64,000 nucleotides of DNA from Lederbergia sp. NSJ-179 (lineage in GTDB: Bacteria > Bacillota > Bacilli > Bacillales > Bacillaceae_C). The position numbers and the translations under genes are program-made. Positions 8,609 to 16,458 of the stretch are shown here, piece by piece. Positions within the stretch are counted from its first letter, which is position 1; each line of letters starts with the position of its first letter. Where the stretch lies: the NCBI RefSeq assembly GCF_022867885.1, contig NZ_JALIFP010000003.1:62001-126000 (forward strand). Direction: 5' to 3'. Below the pieces are notes generated by a model. The model did no database searches, had not been told where the DNA came from, and saw only the letters and a program-made list of their open reading frames with translations.

Positions 8609-8662
8609 GAAAAGCGCAAGGCGCCTTGAATATGAATGGATATGGCGCGCTGGAGCTTGATC
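8609..8662 (-). repeat. Interspersed repeat, short form E, inside the metI leader
   Basis: Plus strand: AAAAGCGCAAGGCGCC, filler TGAATATGAATGGATA, then GGCGCGCTGGAGCT. It is the inverse of the short form at 2468-2521. It lies between the riboswitch terminator and the metI start codon, so it becomes part of the metI mRNA 5' leader. Confidence 0.75.
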
Positions 8663-8663
8663 C

Positions 8664-8699
8664 AAAAAAATAAAGACCCTCTAGAAAAAAGAAGGTCTT
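8664..8699 (-). terminator. Riboswitch-controlled terminator of metI
   Basis: On the minus strand AAGACCTTC pairs with the CTAGAGGGTCTTT arm and is followed by ATTTTTTT. It is the expression platform of the SAM-I riboswitch: with SAM bound, transcription should stop here. Confidence 0.85.
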
Positions 8700-8715
8700 C
8701 ATAAATGAAAGTAAA

Positions 8716-8822
8716 CCTCTTATCTTCTAGGTTAAAATACCTATTGGAATTAGCACCATTGCCTTAAAAGGCCGGTTGCTGAGACTTCAAAGGGCCAAAT
8801 CCCTCCGTCTCTCTGGATAAGG
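8716..8822 (-). promoter_or_regulatory. SAM-I (S-box) riboswitch
   Basis: Read on the minus strand the aptamer begins CCTTATCCAGAGAGACGGAGG, closes its P1 stem with GATAAGAGG, and carries the invariant blocks CAGCAACCGGCC and AAGGCAATGGTGCTAATTCC. A terminator follows at 8664-8699, and the controlled genes (metI and a MetE-like gene) are methionine genes, as expected for this class. Confidence 0.96.
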
Positions 8823-8879
8823 AAAATATCATATTCAACTTTGAAAGGTTTAATGTTTAATACTTTATTATATTTCTTG

Positions 8880-8911
8880 AAAAAAAGCAAGGATTTTTTT
8901 CAAAACCTTGC
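8880..8911 (-). terminator. Orphan terminator-like hairpin upstream of the riboswitch
   Basis: On the minus strand GCAAGG and CCTTGC pair around a 13-nt loop and are followed by seven T. No minus-strand gene lies upstream to be terminated; it may insulate the riboswitch promoter from antisense transcripts. Confidence 0.4.
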
Positions 8912-8949
8912 GCAATAGACTTGTGATGGTTGCAAGTTTCCGGGGTGCC

Positions 8950-8986
8950 GTTTCATATGTTATGTTAAAATGATTTCATATGAAAC
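8950..8986 (+). promoter_or_regulatory. Inverted repeat at the promoter of the following methyltransferase
   Basis: GTTTCATATG (8950-8959) and CATATGAAAC (8977-8986) form a perfect 10-bp inverted repeat separated by 17 bp, ending 2 bp before the AGGAGG of the next gene. The AT-rich spacer holds a likely -10 region. It could be an operator or a hairpin next to the ribosome binding site. Confidence 0.5.
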
Positions 8987-9001
8987 AGGAGGTCATACAA
9001 A

Positions 9002-9598
9002 ATGAATGAGAAATGGCATGAACGTTTTTCAAGCGATGAATATTTTTATGGGAAAGAGCCGAATCTTTTCTTGGTTGAGGTAGAGAAGATTTTGCCTAAG
9101 GGGAAGATTCTTTGTATTGCGGAAGGGGAAGGGAGAAATTCTGTCTTTCTTGCTTCACAGGGATATGATGTGACGGCATGGGATTTTGCTCAAGCAGGTC
9201 TTGATAAAACGAAGAAGCTAGCTCATGAACGGGGAGTTGTTGTCAAAACAGAGCTGCATGATTTGGCCAATGTCGAGTGGGAAGAAGAACAATGGGATGC
9301 AATTATACATATATTCGGGCATTTCCCGACACCAATTTTTGAAAGAACGATGCAAGGGATTCGTAGGGCATTGAAGCCTGGTGGGTATTATGTGGGTGAA
9401 TTGTATACGAAGGAACAAATTAGATATGGAACAGGTGGTCCAAAGGAAATCGATAATCTTTGTGATCCCGGTACATTATTAGAGCGATTTTCAGGTTATT
9501 TCATTCAACATTTTTATATTGGAGAAGTGGAGAGAATCGAAGGTCAGGGGCATACAGGGGTAGCCCATGTTGTGCAAAGTATTTTTCAAAAAAGATAG
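9002..9598 (+). CDS. Class I SAM-dependent methyltransferase (TehB-like)
   Basis: 198-aa single-domain methyltransferase. The N-terminus MNEKWHERFSSDEYFYGKEP and motif I CIAEGEGRNSVFLA are typical of the TehB/tellurite-resistance-like group of small methyltransferases. WDAIIHIFGHFP is motif III and ALKPGGYYVGELY the motif before the last strands. Perfect AGGAGG lies 10 nt before ATG. The substrate is unknown; TehB proteins methylate oxyanions, but many relatives have no known target. Single gene with a palindrome at its promoter. Confidence 0.8.
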   Translation: MNEKWHERFSSDEYFYGKEPNLFLVEVEKILPKGKILCIAEGEGRNSVFLASQGYDVTAWDFAQAGLDKTKKLAHERGVVVKTELHDLANVEWEEEQWDAIIHIFGHFPTPIFERTMQGIRRALKPGGYYVGELYTKEQIRYGTGGPKEIDNLCDPGTLLERFSGYFIQHFYIGEVERIEGQGHTGVAHVVQSIFQKR

Positions 9599-9672
9599 AT
9601 CTTTGTTATAGAGAATAGTGCGTAAAGAATAAAGTGATAGAAAGATCTTAAGGCATGGAGAGGATATTACAA

Positions 9673-10800
9673 ATGAATATAAAAGAAAAACGAAAGCCCA
9701 TTACGGCTTCTTTTGACCCTTGGGAAGCGTATGTGGATGTCGATGAATTTGGAGAAATGGTGTTATCGAATATTGAATTTACAACAACAACCCTGTGTAA
9801 TATGCGTTGCGCTCATTGTGCCGTTGGTTATACATTGCAGGACCGTGACCCGGATGCACTGCCAATTGAATTACTTTTGAAACGTCTAGATGAAATCCCG
9901 CATCTCCGGACTCTTAGTATAACGGGCGGCGAGCCAATGATGTCGAAAAAGGCTGTGAGAGAATATGTGCAGCCCCTTTTGGAGTATGCGCATCAGCGAG
10001 GAGTCAGAACACAAGTCAATTCAAACTTAACCCTTCCGTTTAGCCGCTATGAATCGATTATTCCTTGTTTAGATGTCATGCATATCTCGCACAACTGGGG
10101 AACGGTTGATGAATTTGTTGATATTGGGTTTGCGAATATGGAAAGAAAGCCCTCAAGGGAAAACCGCGCAAACTATTTGAATCAGATGTTTGAGAATGCA
10201 CAGGCACTTTCTAAGGAAGGGGTGTTAGTTGCTGCGGAAACGATGTTGAACAAACGGACTTATCCTTATTTAGAAAAAATCCATGAAGAAGTGATAGAGA
10301 TGGGCTGTGCTCGCCATGAAATTCACCCTATGTATCCAGTCGATTTTGCTAGTAAACTAGAAACATTATCGTTAGAAGAAATGAGAAAGGCAATTCAACG
10401 TTTACTAGATCATCATGATCCCCATATTTGGATGATGTTTGGGACCCTTCCTTTCTATCCTTGCAGTGCTTCTGAAGAGGATTTAGCCTTGCTCAAACGG
10501 TTATACCAAGCGCCCAATGTAACAATTAGAAACGACCCGGATGGGCGCTCGCGGCTTAATGTGAACATATTTAATGGAGAGATTATTGTCACGGATTTTG
10601 GTGATGAACCATCGCTGGGAAATATCGAAACGACATCTTTAAGTGAGGCTTATAACACCTGGATGGAAACAAAAACGGCACAATCCCTTAATTGCCATTG
10701 TCCAGCTGTGAAATGCTTAGGACCTAATCTACTTGTAAAAAACACTTATTATCAGGATGTAAATTTTCAAGGAAGAAAAGAGAGAATAACGATAAAATGA
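9673..10800 (+). CDS. yfkAB: Radical SAM/CxCxxxxC protein YfkAB
   Basis: About 375 aa. The radical-SAM cluster motif CxxxCxxC is present (C42, C46, C49 in TLCNMRCAHC), with SITGGEP as the glycine-rich SAM contact. The C-terminal CxCxxxxC motif (CHCPAVKC) likely binds an auxiliary cluster; the two motifs together define the YfkAB family of Bacilli, whose reaction is unknown. I choose ATG 9673, with GGAGAGG 9 nt upstream, over the ATG at 9655, which has no site. Short intergenic distance from the methyltransferase, same strand. Confidence 0.92.
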   Translation: MNIKEKRKPITASFDPWEAYVDVDEFGEMVLSNIEFTTTTLCNMRCAHCAVGYTLQDRDPDALPIELLLKRLDEIPHLRTLSITGGEPMMSKKAVREYVQPLLEYAHQRGVRTQVNSNLTLPFSRYESIIPCLDVMHISHNWGTVDEFVDIGFANMERKPSRENRANYLNQMFENAQALSKEGVLVAAETMLNKRTYPYLEKIHEEVIEMGCARHEIHPMYPVDFASKLETLSLEEMRKAIQRLLDHHDPHIWMMFGTLPFYPCSASEEDLALLKRLYQAPNVTIRNDPDGRSRLNVNIFNGEIIVTDFGDEPSLGNIETTSLSEAYNTWMETKTAQSLNCHCPAVKCLGPNLLVKNTYYQDVNFQGRKERITIK

Positions 10801-10931
10801 CGGATGTGGAGGTTTGCCAACTGCTAGGCTAATATTTAATGACCTCTTGGACCTTAAACATTACCCAATCTCCAAAAAGGATTTTCCCATTGTGCGGTTA
10901 ATTACAACAGAAATTGAAAAGGAGAGGAAAA

Positions 10932-11561
10932 ATGAGAAAGTTGATGCTGTTTATGATATTGTTTGCCTTCTTTAATATCCTTTTTATCCAATTTTCCCCT
11001 GCCCCCGTACAGGCTTGTTCATGCGCTGAATTACCGGGGGTGGAAGAGGAGTTTGATCGCTCCAAGGCAGTGTTTTCTGGGAAGGTCTTAGAAGTAAGGG
11101 AAAAAACAGATTCATCAGGGTATATGTATAAATCCATCCTATTTCAAGTAATCAAGACATGGAAGGGGATAAAAGAATCACAGGTAATCATTACGACCGG
11201 CATAGGCGGTGGAGATTGTGGAATTGATTTTAAGGAAGGACAAGAATATTTAGTGTATGCGGACGAGACGGATACGTATGAAGCAAAAACATTATCGACA
11301 GTTATTTGTGATCGAACGAATAAGATTCATTCTTCACAAGAAGATTTAGAAATATTAGGAGAAGGGCAACCTCCGACAGCAGAGATCGATCTAACTAATA
11401 AAGGGAGCAATGAAATTCCATCAAAAGATATCGATCATACAAAGAAGCAAGATATGGTGCAAGAGAAGGGCATCCCATTAGCCATCTGGATGATGACTCC
11501 GGTAGGTATCCTGTTCATAGTAGGATTGATAGCTTTCCTATTTCAGAAAAGAGAAGGGTAA
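10932..11561 (+). CDS. Secreted, membrane-anchored TIMP/NTR-like protein
   Basis: 209 aa. A Sec signal peptide (KLMLFMILFAFFNILFIQF) ends at PVQACSCAELPG; the CxC just after the cleavage site and the following AVFSGKVLEVREK strand are typical of bacterial netrin/TIMP-like domains. Further cysteines (GGDCG, TVICDR) may form disulfides. A C-terminal membrane segment (MMTPVGILFIVGLIAFLF) and basic tail anchor it. Function unknown; eukaryotic TIMPs inhibit metalloproteases, but this is not shown for bacterial members. ATG 10932 has GGAGAGG 5 nt upstream. Confidence 0.75.
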   Translation: MRKLMLFMILFAFFNILFIQFSPAPVQACSCAELPGVEEEFDRSKAVFSGKVLEVREKTDSSGYMYKSILFQVIKTWKGIKESQVIITTGIGGGDCGIDFKEGQEYLVYADETDTYEAKTLSTVICDRTNKIHSSQEDLEILGEGQPPTAEIDLTNKGSNEIPSKDIDHTKKQDMVQEKGIPLAIWMMTPVGILFIVGLIAFLFQKREG

Positions 11562-11598
11562 TCTACAAATGAGGAATTAATGGCCTTTGGAGTTCACA

Positions 11599-11632
11599 TA
11601 AAAAGCGGATAGCATGTCTCACCTGCTTTTTA
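11599..11632 (+). terminator. Terminator after the TIMP-like gene
   Basis: AAAAAGCGG and CCTGCTTTTT pair with a one-base bulge around a 12-nt loop and are followed by ATCTC. It lies 38 bp after the stop codon. Confidence 0.6.
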
Positions 11633-11654
11633 TCTCGCATTAACTAGCAGTGAG

Positions 11655-11764
11655 CCGCAGGATGCGGCGAAATTAGCCTAAGAGTATTATTCTTCAGTGG
11701 GGAAAAAAGGGAATACAGATCCGCCACATCATGACGCCGTCCTGCGGGTTTAACCCCCCCGCTG
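11655..11764. other. GC-rich intergenic segment with interleaved inverted repeats
   Basis: CCGCAGGA (11655-11662) pairs with TCCTGCGG (11740-11747), while CAGTGGGG (11695-11702) can pair, with one G-U, with CCCCGCTG (11757-11764). The pairs are interleaved as in a pseudoknot. No gene is visible here. Confidence 0.35.
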
Positions 11765-11777
11765 AATAGGTTTCACT

Positions 11778-12026
11778 TTATTCTGGCATTTGCACTAATA
11801 GACCGACAAAGGAAGCGATGGGAATACTTATAGCTAAACCTAGTCCAATCATGGTAAAAGTCATGACGAACTGCTTAATATCTTCCGTAACATCTACTTT
11901 TGTTTGTAGAAACATAAACCCAGCTCCAATCACCATAGAAACAATTATGATAACAAATGGTAGCAATAATTCACTTATTTCTTGAACAGGCTGCATGGTG
12001 GCAAATCCAATGATCACTATCAGCAT
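11778..12026 (-). CDS. Small membrane protein of unknown function
   Basis: 82 aa with two strongly hydrophobic segments (LLLPFVIIIVSMVIGAGFMF and the C-terminal MIGLGLAISIPIASFVGLL), separated by the charged stretch LQTKVDVTEDIKQF. I do not recognise a family. No good ribosome binding site precedes the first ATG, and the reading frame begins exactly where the AT-rich ABC island starts, so its true N-terminus may have been lost. A diverged copy of its last 27 codons lies at 16235-16319, on the other side of the island and in the same orientation. Confidence 0.5.
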   Translation of the reverse strand: MLIVIIGFATMQPVQEISELLLPFVIIIVSMVIGAGFMFLQTKVDVTEDIKQFVMTFTMIGLGLAISIPIASFVGLLVQMPE

Positions 12027-12690
12027 TGGTTAATTATGAACAACAATATTTTTGGACTTTGGAGTCCGAAAATAAAGTTCTAAGCTCGGTTTTATCTGTC
12101 AATCAAAATAATAAGGAAATAGTATTAATATTGGACAAAAATGATTTTGAACTATATCAAAATCATTTAGTGATAAATATTAGACAAGATATAGATGAGT
12201 TAAGTTATAAGAATGATCTAGTAAGAGACTCAAATACGCTAAACTTTACATATTATGTTACAAATAAAGATGAAAAAAACAAAATAATAAGAATAAAAAC
12301 AGTATTAAAAGTATAATTGAAACTCCATTGGAAGATTCAAGCCAAAATGTGGTGTTTGACATAAATGCCGCTAATAATGATCATCCATTGATTATAGCTA
12401 AAAGAAACGAGGATATTACAATAAATTTAAGAGTTGGAGGAAATAAAACAAGGGAATATATTATTTGGGCTTATTTAGATTCAAAACAAGTCAAAATGAA
12501 TGAGTATTTGTATAGTAATATAAAAGTTAATGAAAATAAGTTAGGCATTACCAATTTAAATCTTGAAAATACAGTTCAACCTGGTATATATGAGCTGGAA
12601 ATATATTGTGTACCATCGCCTTATGAGGAAATAAGTGAGAATTTAAAAGAGGTTATTTCGGGTAAAAGGTATACTGTAAAGGTGGAGTAA
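12026..12690 (+). pseudogene. Decayed gene: 5'-truncated and frameshifted, upstream of the ABC island
   Basis: Two open frames, 12026-12316 and 12328-12690, look like halves of one gene. The first has no ribosome binding site and starts at the junction with the minus-strand gene. It loses frame at a run of seven A (12273-12279), after which the second frame continues (NSIKSIIETPLEDSSQNVVF). The combined product would be about 220 aa, rich in beta strands and charged residues, with no recognisable domain. The stop is 2 bp before the ATG of the first permease, so it was once part of that operon and may have been an accessory protein. Composition is clearly more AT-rich than the flanks. Confidence 0.6.
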
Positions 12691-12692
12691 TC

Positions 12693-13826
12693 ATGTTTAA
12701 GTTTATTTTTCAACAATGGAAAAATAGAAAGGCAACAGTTCTATTAATTATTATTGGTTTTTTTATTGGTAGTTTAGTAATATCACTTGGGATAAGTGCA
12801 TCTGTGGAATCATTAGAGTATATAAATGACCAAAAAGGTGGTAACCCTGAACAGCAATTAGATATTTTTTTATCTAGTGATGGCGATTGGAATCAGAAAG
12901 ATGTTGAAGACATAGTAGAAGCATTAAGTGAATTTGGGGAAGTACAGATTCTTAGTATGGGGAATCGAAGGTTGAATCAATATAATGACAGTTTTCCAAT
13001 CGTTCCCGTGTTATTTCATCAGGAACCGGACTGGCATATACCATTAATAGAGGGTAGATATTTCTCAAAAGAAGATATGAAAGAAAACAAATCAATTATC
13101 GTAGGAAAAAGTATTGCCACGGAGCATAACATTAAAATAGGCGATAGTTTAATTATTGAAGGTGAAAAATTTCACGTAATTGGCATCGGCGGCCGTTCTT
13201 CAAGAGAAACGTCATGGGAGTATGCTATATATATGACGTGGAATGAATATTTGGCAATATACGAAGATAGTTTTCTTGAAGAAAATAATCTTCATAGTGT
13301 GAGTATTCATTTAGAAAGTGGTAAAGAGCAATTTATGAAAAAGAGCAACATGATTATAGAGAGAGCAAATCAGAAAGGGATCCAATTAATTTACGAAAAT
13401 GTGAATAATGTAGATTCTAGTTCGTTCCGAAATTCGCTTGTTATTACAATAGTGGCTACAGTACTTATTTTTACTATAGCAATTATCAACATTATTCAAG
13501 TAATGCTGTATTGGTTAATGGAGCGAAAAAGAGAAATTGGTATTATGAAGGCATTAGGAGCGACCAACCGATATATTGCTAAAACGGTTTTAATGGAAGT
13601 CTTAACCATGTCTATTATTGGTTGCTTACTAGCGATTTCAGTACAATATCTTTCAATGCTACTATTATCTGATTCTTCTCTTGGAAAAGAGATTACCTTT
13701 AAAGTAACATGGTTAAATTTATATTATGCAATGGGGGTGTCTTTGTTTTTTGGAATGGTTTCCGCAATCACTCCTGCGCTGAATGCTATGCGTCTTGAAC
13801 CGATCAATGCTATTAATCGTACGTGA
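12693..13826 (+). CDS. ABC transporter permease, FtsX/MacB type
   Basis: 377 aa with the standard MacB-like layout: one N-terminal membrane helix (VLLIIIGFFIGSLVISLG), a periplasmic-type extracellular domain of about 200 residues, then three C-terminal helices with the coupling segment ERKREIGIMKALGATNRYI. RBS AAAGGTGGAG precedes the ATG. It works with the next permease and the ATPase at 15052. Such MacB-like exporters in Firmicutes handle antimicrobial peptides or signals; the substrate here is not evident. Confidence 0.85.
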   Translation: MFKFIFQQWKNRKATVLLIIIGFFIGSLVISLGISASVESLEYINDQKGGNPEQQLDIFLSSDGDWNQKDVEDIVEALSEFGEVQILSMGNRRLNQYNDSFPIVPVLFHQEPDWHIPLIEGRYFSKEDMKENKSIIVGKSIATEHNIKIGDSLIIEGEKFHVIGIGGRSSRETSWEYAIYMTWNEYLAIYEDSFLEENNLHSVSIHLESGKEQFMKKSNMIIERANQKGIQLIYENVNNVDSSSFRNSLVITIVATVLIFTIAIINIIQVMLYWLMERKREIGIMKALGATNRYIAKTVLMEVLTMSIIGCLLAISVQYLSMLLLSDSSLGKEITFKVTWLNLYYAMGVSLFFGMVSAITPALNAMRLEPINAINRT

Positions 13827-13836
13827 GGTGTTATAT

Positions 13837-15051
13837 ATGATAAGACTTATTTGCCAATCAATGATCAATAAGAAAAGTAAGTTTTTATTGTTGATGGTAC
13901 AGTTTACAATAGGTTTTGCTGCATTATTATTTGGATTAAGTTGTATTTTTAATTTGTTGCAATATAAAAAGAGTATTGAAGAGTTAGCTCCATTAGATAC
14001 GGTTCATGCTTATATTAATGAGGATGACAGTCTATTAGAAAAAAATATAAACATGTTTAATGAATACAACAATATTTTTAAAAAACTAAAGGAAAAGAAT
14101 TTAGTTGAAAATCTAGGTTTGTTTGAGACTATGTATGTTTATGATAGTACACAAGAGACAAAGAATGAATCACGTTTATATATTCTAAATAACGATAGTA
14201 TTGAGATGTCAAACTTAACTTTGCAGGAAGGAACGACAAAACCATTAGAAACCGATATACATTCTCTTAATAATATACCTGTTGTTGTAAGTGCCGCAAT
14301 GAAAGATCAATATAGACTAGGAAAGACTTATCAACTATATTATATGAATGGGCATACAGACGAGTATGAAAAGATAACGATTAGGGTTGTTGGAATTTTG
14401 GCATCATCCGTACATTTTTGGCCAGGGGGTTCAACTTATATTAGTGAAAACATTATGGCCAATAAAGAGTTTATATTAGCTCCTCAATTTAAGGATTTTG
14501 AAAAAGCTATCACATTTGCGTTTAACTCATTGTTTCAATTGCCAGAACACAATACAAGAGAAGCGAATTTGGAACAAATTCAATTGCTGTTTGAGGATCA
14601 CGATCTGGATTTACAATATACTACATTACGAGATGAAATAGACTCCTATAATAAAGCCCAAAAAGTATTTATCATAGGTACAATAACTTTGGCCGCAATT
14701 CTTTTGTTATTATCCTTGTTGGGATGTATCGGTGCTATTTTAGCTAGTATAACGACAAGATACAAAGAGTTTGGCATTTATTATTCATTAGGATTTACAA
14801 AGACCAATATGATTCGATTGGTATACGGAGAAATAATCGCTGTTTTTGGGATTTCTTTCATTATAGCTACAGTTATTTGTAAAATTCTTTTTGCAACCCT
14901 TTTGGTGAATGAAGCACTCACTATGAATTTATCTGTTATTGCTATTGCATTCGTGATTATGATTATTTGTATTATGCTATCTACAATCATGCCTTTTATA
15001 AAGCTAAAGAAGATAGAACCAATTGAGATGATTATAGGAGTGAATAGATAG
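13837..15051 (+). CDS. ABC transporter permease, FtsX type
   Basis: 404 aa. N-terminal helix (FLLLMVQFTIGFAALLFGLS), a large extracellular domain, then three helices near the C-terminus with the coupling motif TTRYKEFGIYYSLGFTKTNM. It differs strongly from the first permease, so the transporter is probably a heterodimer. ATG 13837 has GTGAGGTG upstream and lies 10 bp after the previous stop; a longer frame to 13783 runs inside the previous gene. The ATPase gene follows immediately. Confidence 0.83.
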   Translation: MIRLICQSMINKKSKFLLLMVQFTIGFAALLFGLSCIFNLLQYKKSIEELAPLDTVHAYINEDDSLLEKNINMFNEYNNIFKKLKEKNLVENLGLFETMYVYDSTQETKNESRLYILNNDSIEMSNLTLQEGTTKPLETDIHSLNNIPVVVSAAMKDQYRLGKTYQLYYMNGHTDEYEKITIRVVGILASSVHFWPGGSTYISENIMANKEFILAPQFKDFEKAITFAFNSLFQLPEHNTREANLEQIQLLFEDHDLDLQYTTLRDEIDSYNKAQKVFIIGTITLAAILLLLSLLGCIGAILASITTRYKEFGIYYSLGFTKTNMIRLVYGEIIAVFGISFIIATVICKILFATLLVNEALTMNLSVIAIAFVIMIICIMLSTIMPFIKLKKIEPIEMIIGVNR

Positions 15052-15744
15052 ATGAATTATATTGAGCTAAATGGAATTAATAAATATTTTGAAGTAGGGG
15101 AAAGAAAAAATGTCTTAAAAGACATATCCCTACACATTAATAATGGAGAAATGATTGCCATTATGGGGCCATCTGGCTCGGGTAAATCTACACTACTTAA
15201 TATTCTGGGACTACTAGATCGACCAACTTCCGGTACATATTACTTGGAAGAGAAAGATACGAATTTATTAAAAGATAAGGAGAGGGCTTTCACCAGAAAT
15301 AAGAACATTGGGTTTGTATTCCAAAACTTTAACTTAATTAATGAGTTATCTGCATTAGAGAATGTTAAGATAAATCTGCAATTTTATAATTTGCATAGTA
15401 AGAAAAAAGTAGATCGTAAAGAGGCATTACATAGAAGCAAAGAGGCTTTAATATCTGTAGGCCTAGGAGAACACATCAATAAACGACCGTTGCAGCTTTC
15501 TGGGGGACAGCAACAAAGAGTAGCAATTGCTCGTGCAATAGTGAATGATCCGGCATTTATTTTGGCAGATGAACCAACAGGAGCACTCGACTCAAGTACA
15601 ACTGAAGAAATTATGCAGGTTTTTAAAAGATTAAATCAACAAGGAAACACAATTATTATTGTTACACATAATACAGAAGTAGCAAATCAATGTAATCGCA
15701 TCATTGAAATAAAGGATGGAGAAATAGTTGCAAGTGGAAGATAA
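15052..15744 (+). CDS. ABC transporter ATPase, MacB/LolD type
   Basis: 230 aa, complete nucleotide-binding domain. Walker [10 protein letters not shown] (residues 39-47), Q-loop VFQNFNL, signature [14 protein letters not shown], Walker [13 protein letters not shown], and a switch histidine in IVTHN. The ATG directly abuts the upstream permease stop. It energises the two FtsX-type permeases encoded upstream. The three genes are AT-rich and have no nearby regulator or bacteriocin gene that I can identify. Confidence 0.92.
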   Translation: MNYIELNGINKYFEVGERKNVLKDISLHINNGEMIAIMGPSGSGKSTLLNILGLLDRPTSGTYYLEEKDTNLLKDKERAFTRNKNIGFVFQNFNLINELSALENVKINLQFYNLHSKKKVDRKEALHRSKEALISVGLGEHINKRPLQLSGGQQQRVAIARAIVNDPAFILADEPTGALDSSTTEEIMQVFKRLNQQGNTIIIVTHNTEVANQCNRIIEIKDGEIVASGR

Positions 15745-16077
15745 ATAGCAAGGAAGCTAGTACTCATTCAAAGGAAGTATAAAATATAGTGATATCCCCA
15801 TAGCAGAGGCCTAAAAGCTATCTTATAGGAAATTTAAAATAACAAAAGAGCAGGAGAATCTGCTGAATGGCATTCCCAATTGTTAAGCTGTACCGAACAT
15901 GGGGGCAGTTCAGTTATTCCCCTGCCTTTTTATACACCAGGAAACTAAAAATCCTAGCCTGTGGATAAATTCTAACAGGAATGGATTGGCGTCCAGCTCC
16001 AGGCGCACCGGCGAAGACATGTGGACATGGAGACTTAGCTGATGCTCCACGAAATAATCTGAGCCAAAAAGCCTTTA

Positions 16078-16200
16078 ACGGCGTATAAAAGAGGCATGAT
16101 GACGAATAAAAGACTGAGCATGACGAGTAAAAGTAGCCTGATGACGAATAAAAACAGGTGACGGCGAATAAATCCGTCTCAACGACGAATAAAGTCCCGC
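16078..16200. repeat. Degenerate array with 20-21 bp period (GACGAATAAA core)
   Basis: The core GACGAATAAA or a close variant begins at 16080, 16101, 16122, 16143, 16163 and 16183: six units with spacings 21, 21, 21, 20, 20. The bases between cores are not conserved. It lies in the 714-bp gap between the ABC ATPase and the MATE gene, where a partial end of the interspersed repeat (CCAGCTCCAGGCGC, near 15993) also occurs. No gene is visible in the gap. Confidence 0.75.
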
Positions 16201-16234
16201 AGCATCATCTTTTCATAAACTTGCGCCTTTGTTG

Positions 16235-16319
16235 TTATTGAGGCATTTGTACAAATAGCCCGATTAAGGAAACAATAGGGATACTTGCAACTAAAGAGAG
16301 ACCAATCATTGCAAATGTC
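16235..16319 (-). pseudogene. Remnant of a small membrane-protein gene
   Basis: The minus strand encodes TFAMIGLSLVASIPIVSLIG then LFVQMPQ and a stop, clearly related to the last 27 residues of the protein at 11778-12026 (which ends LLVQMPE). Upstream the frame is lost in an A-rich stretch. It is a 3' fragment of a diverged paralogue. Confidence 0.7.
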
Positions 16320-16458
16320 AATCAAAAAAAGATTATGTCAAACCGAAAAAGCGCTGTATAAAAAACTTTTAATAAAAAGAAGGAAATCCCTCTAGTCAAC
16401 CGCTCCTTTTGATGGTAAGATACCTTTTGTTTGATTATGAAAAAGGAGGGCGGATGAC

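Noticed and set aside
16078-16200. CRISPR array
   Set aside because: The repeat core is only about 10 bp, unit length is 21 bp and no cas genes are near; the same applies to 21999-22135.
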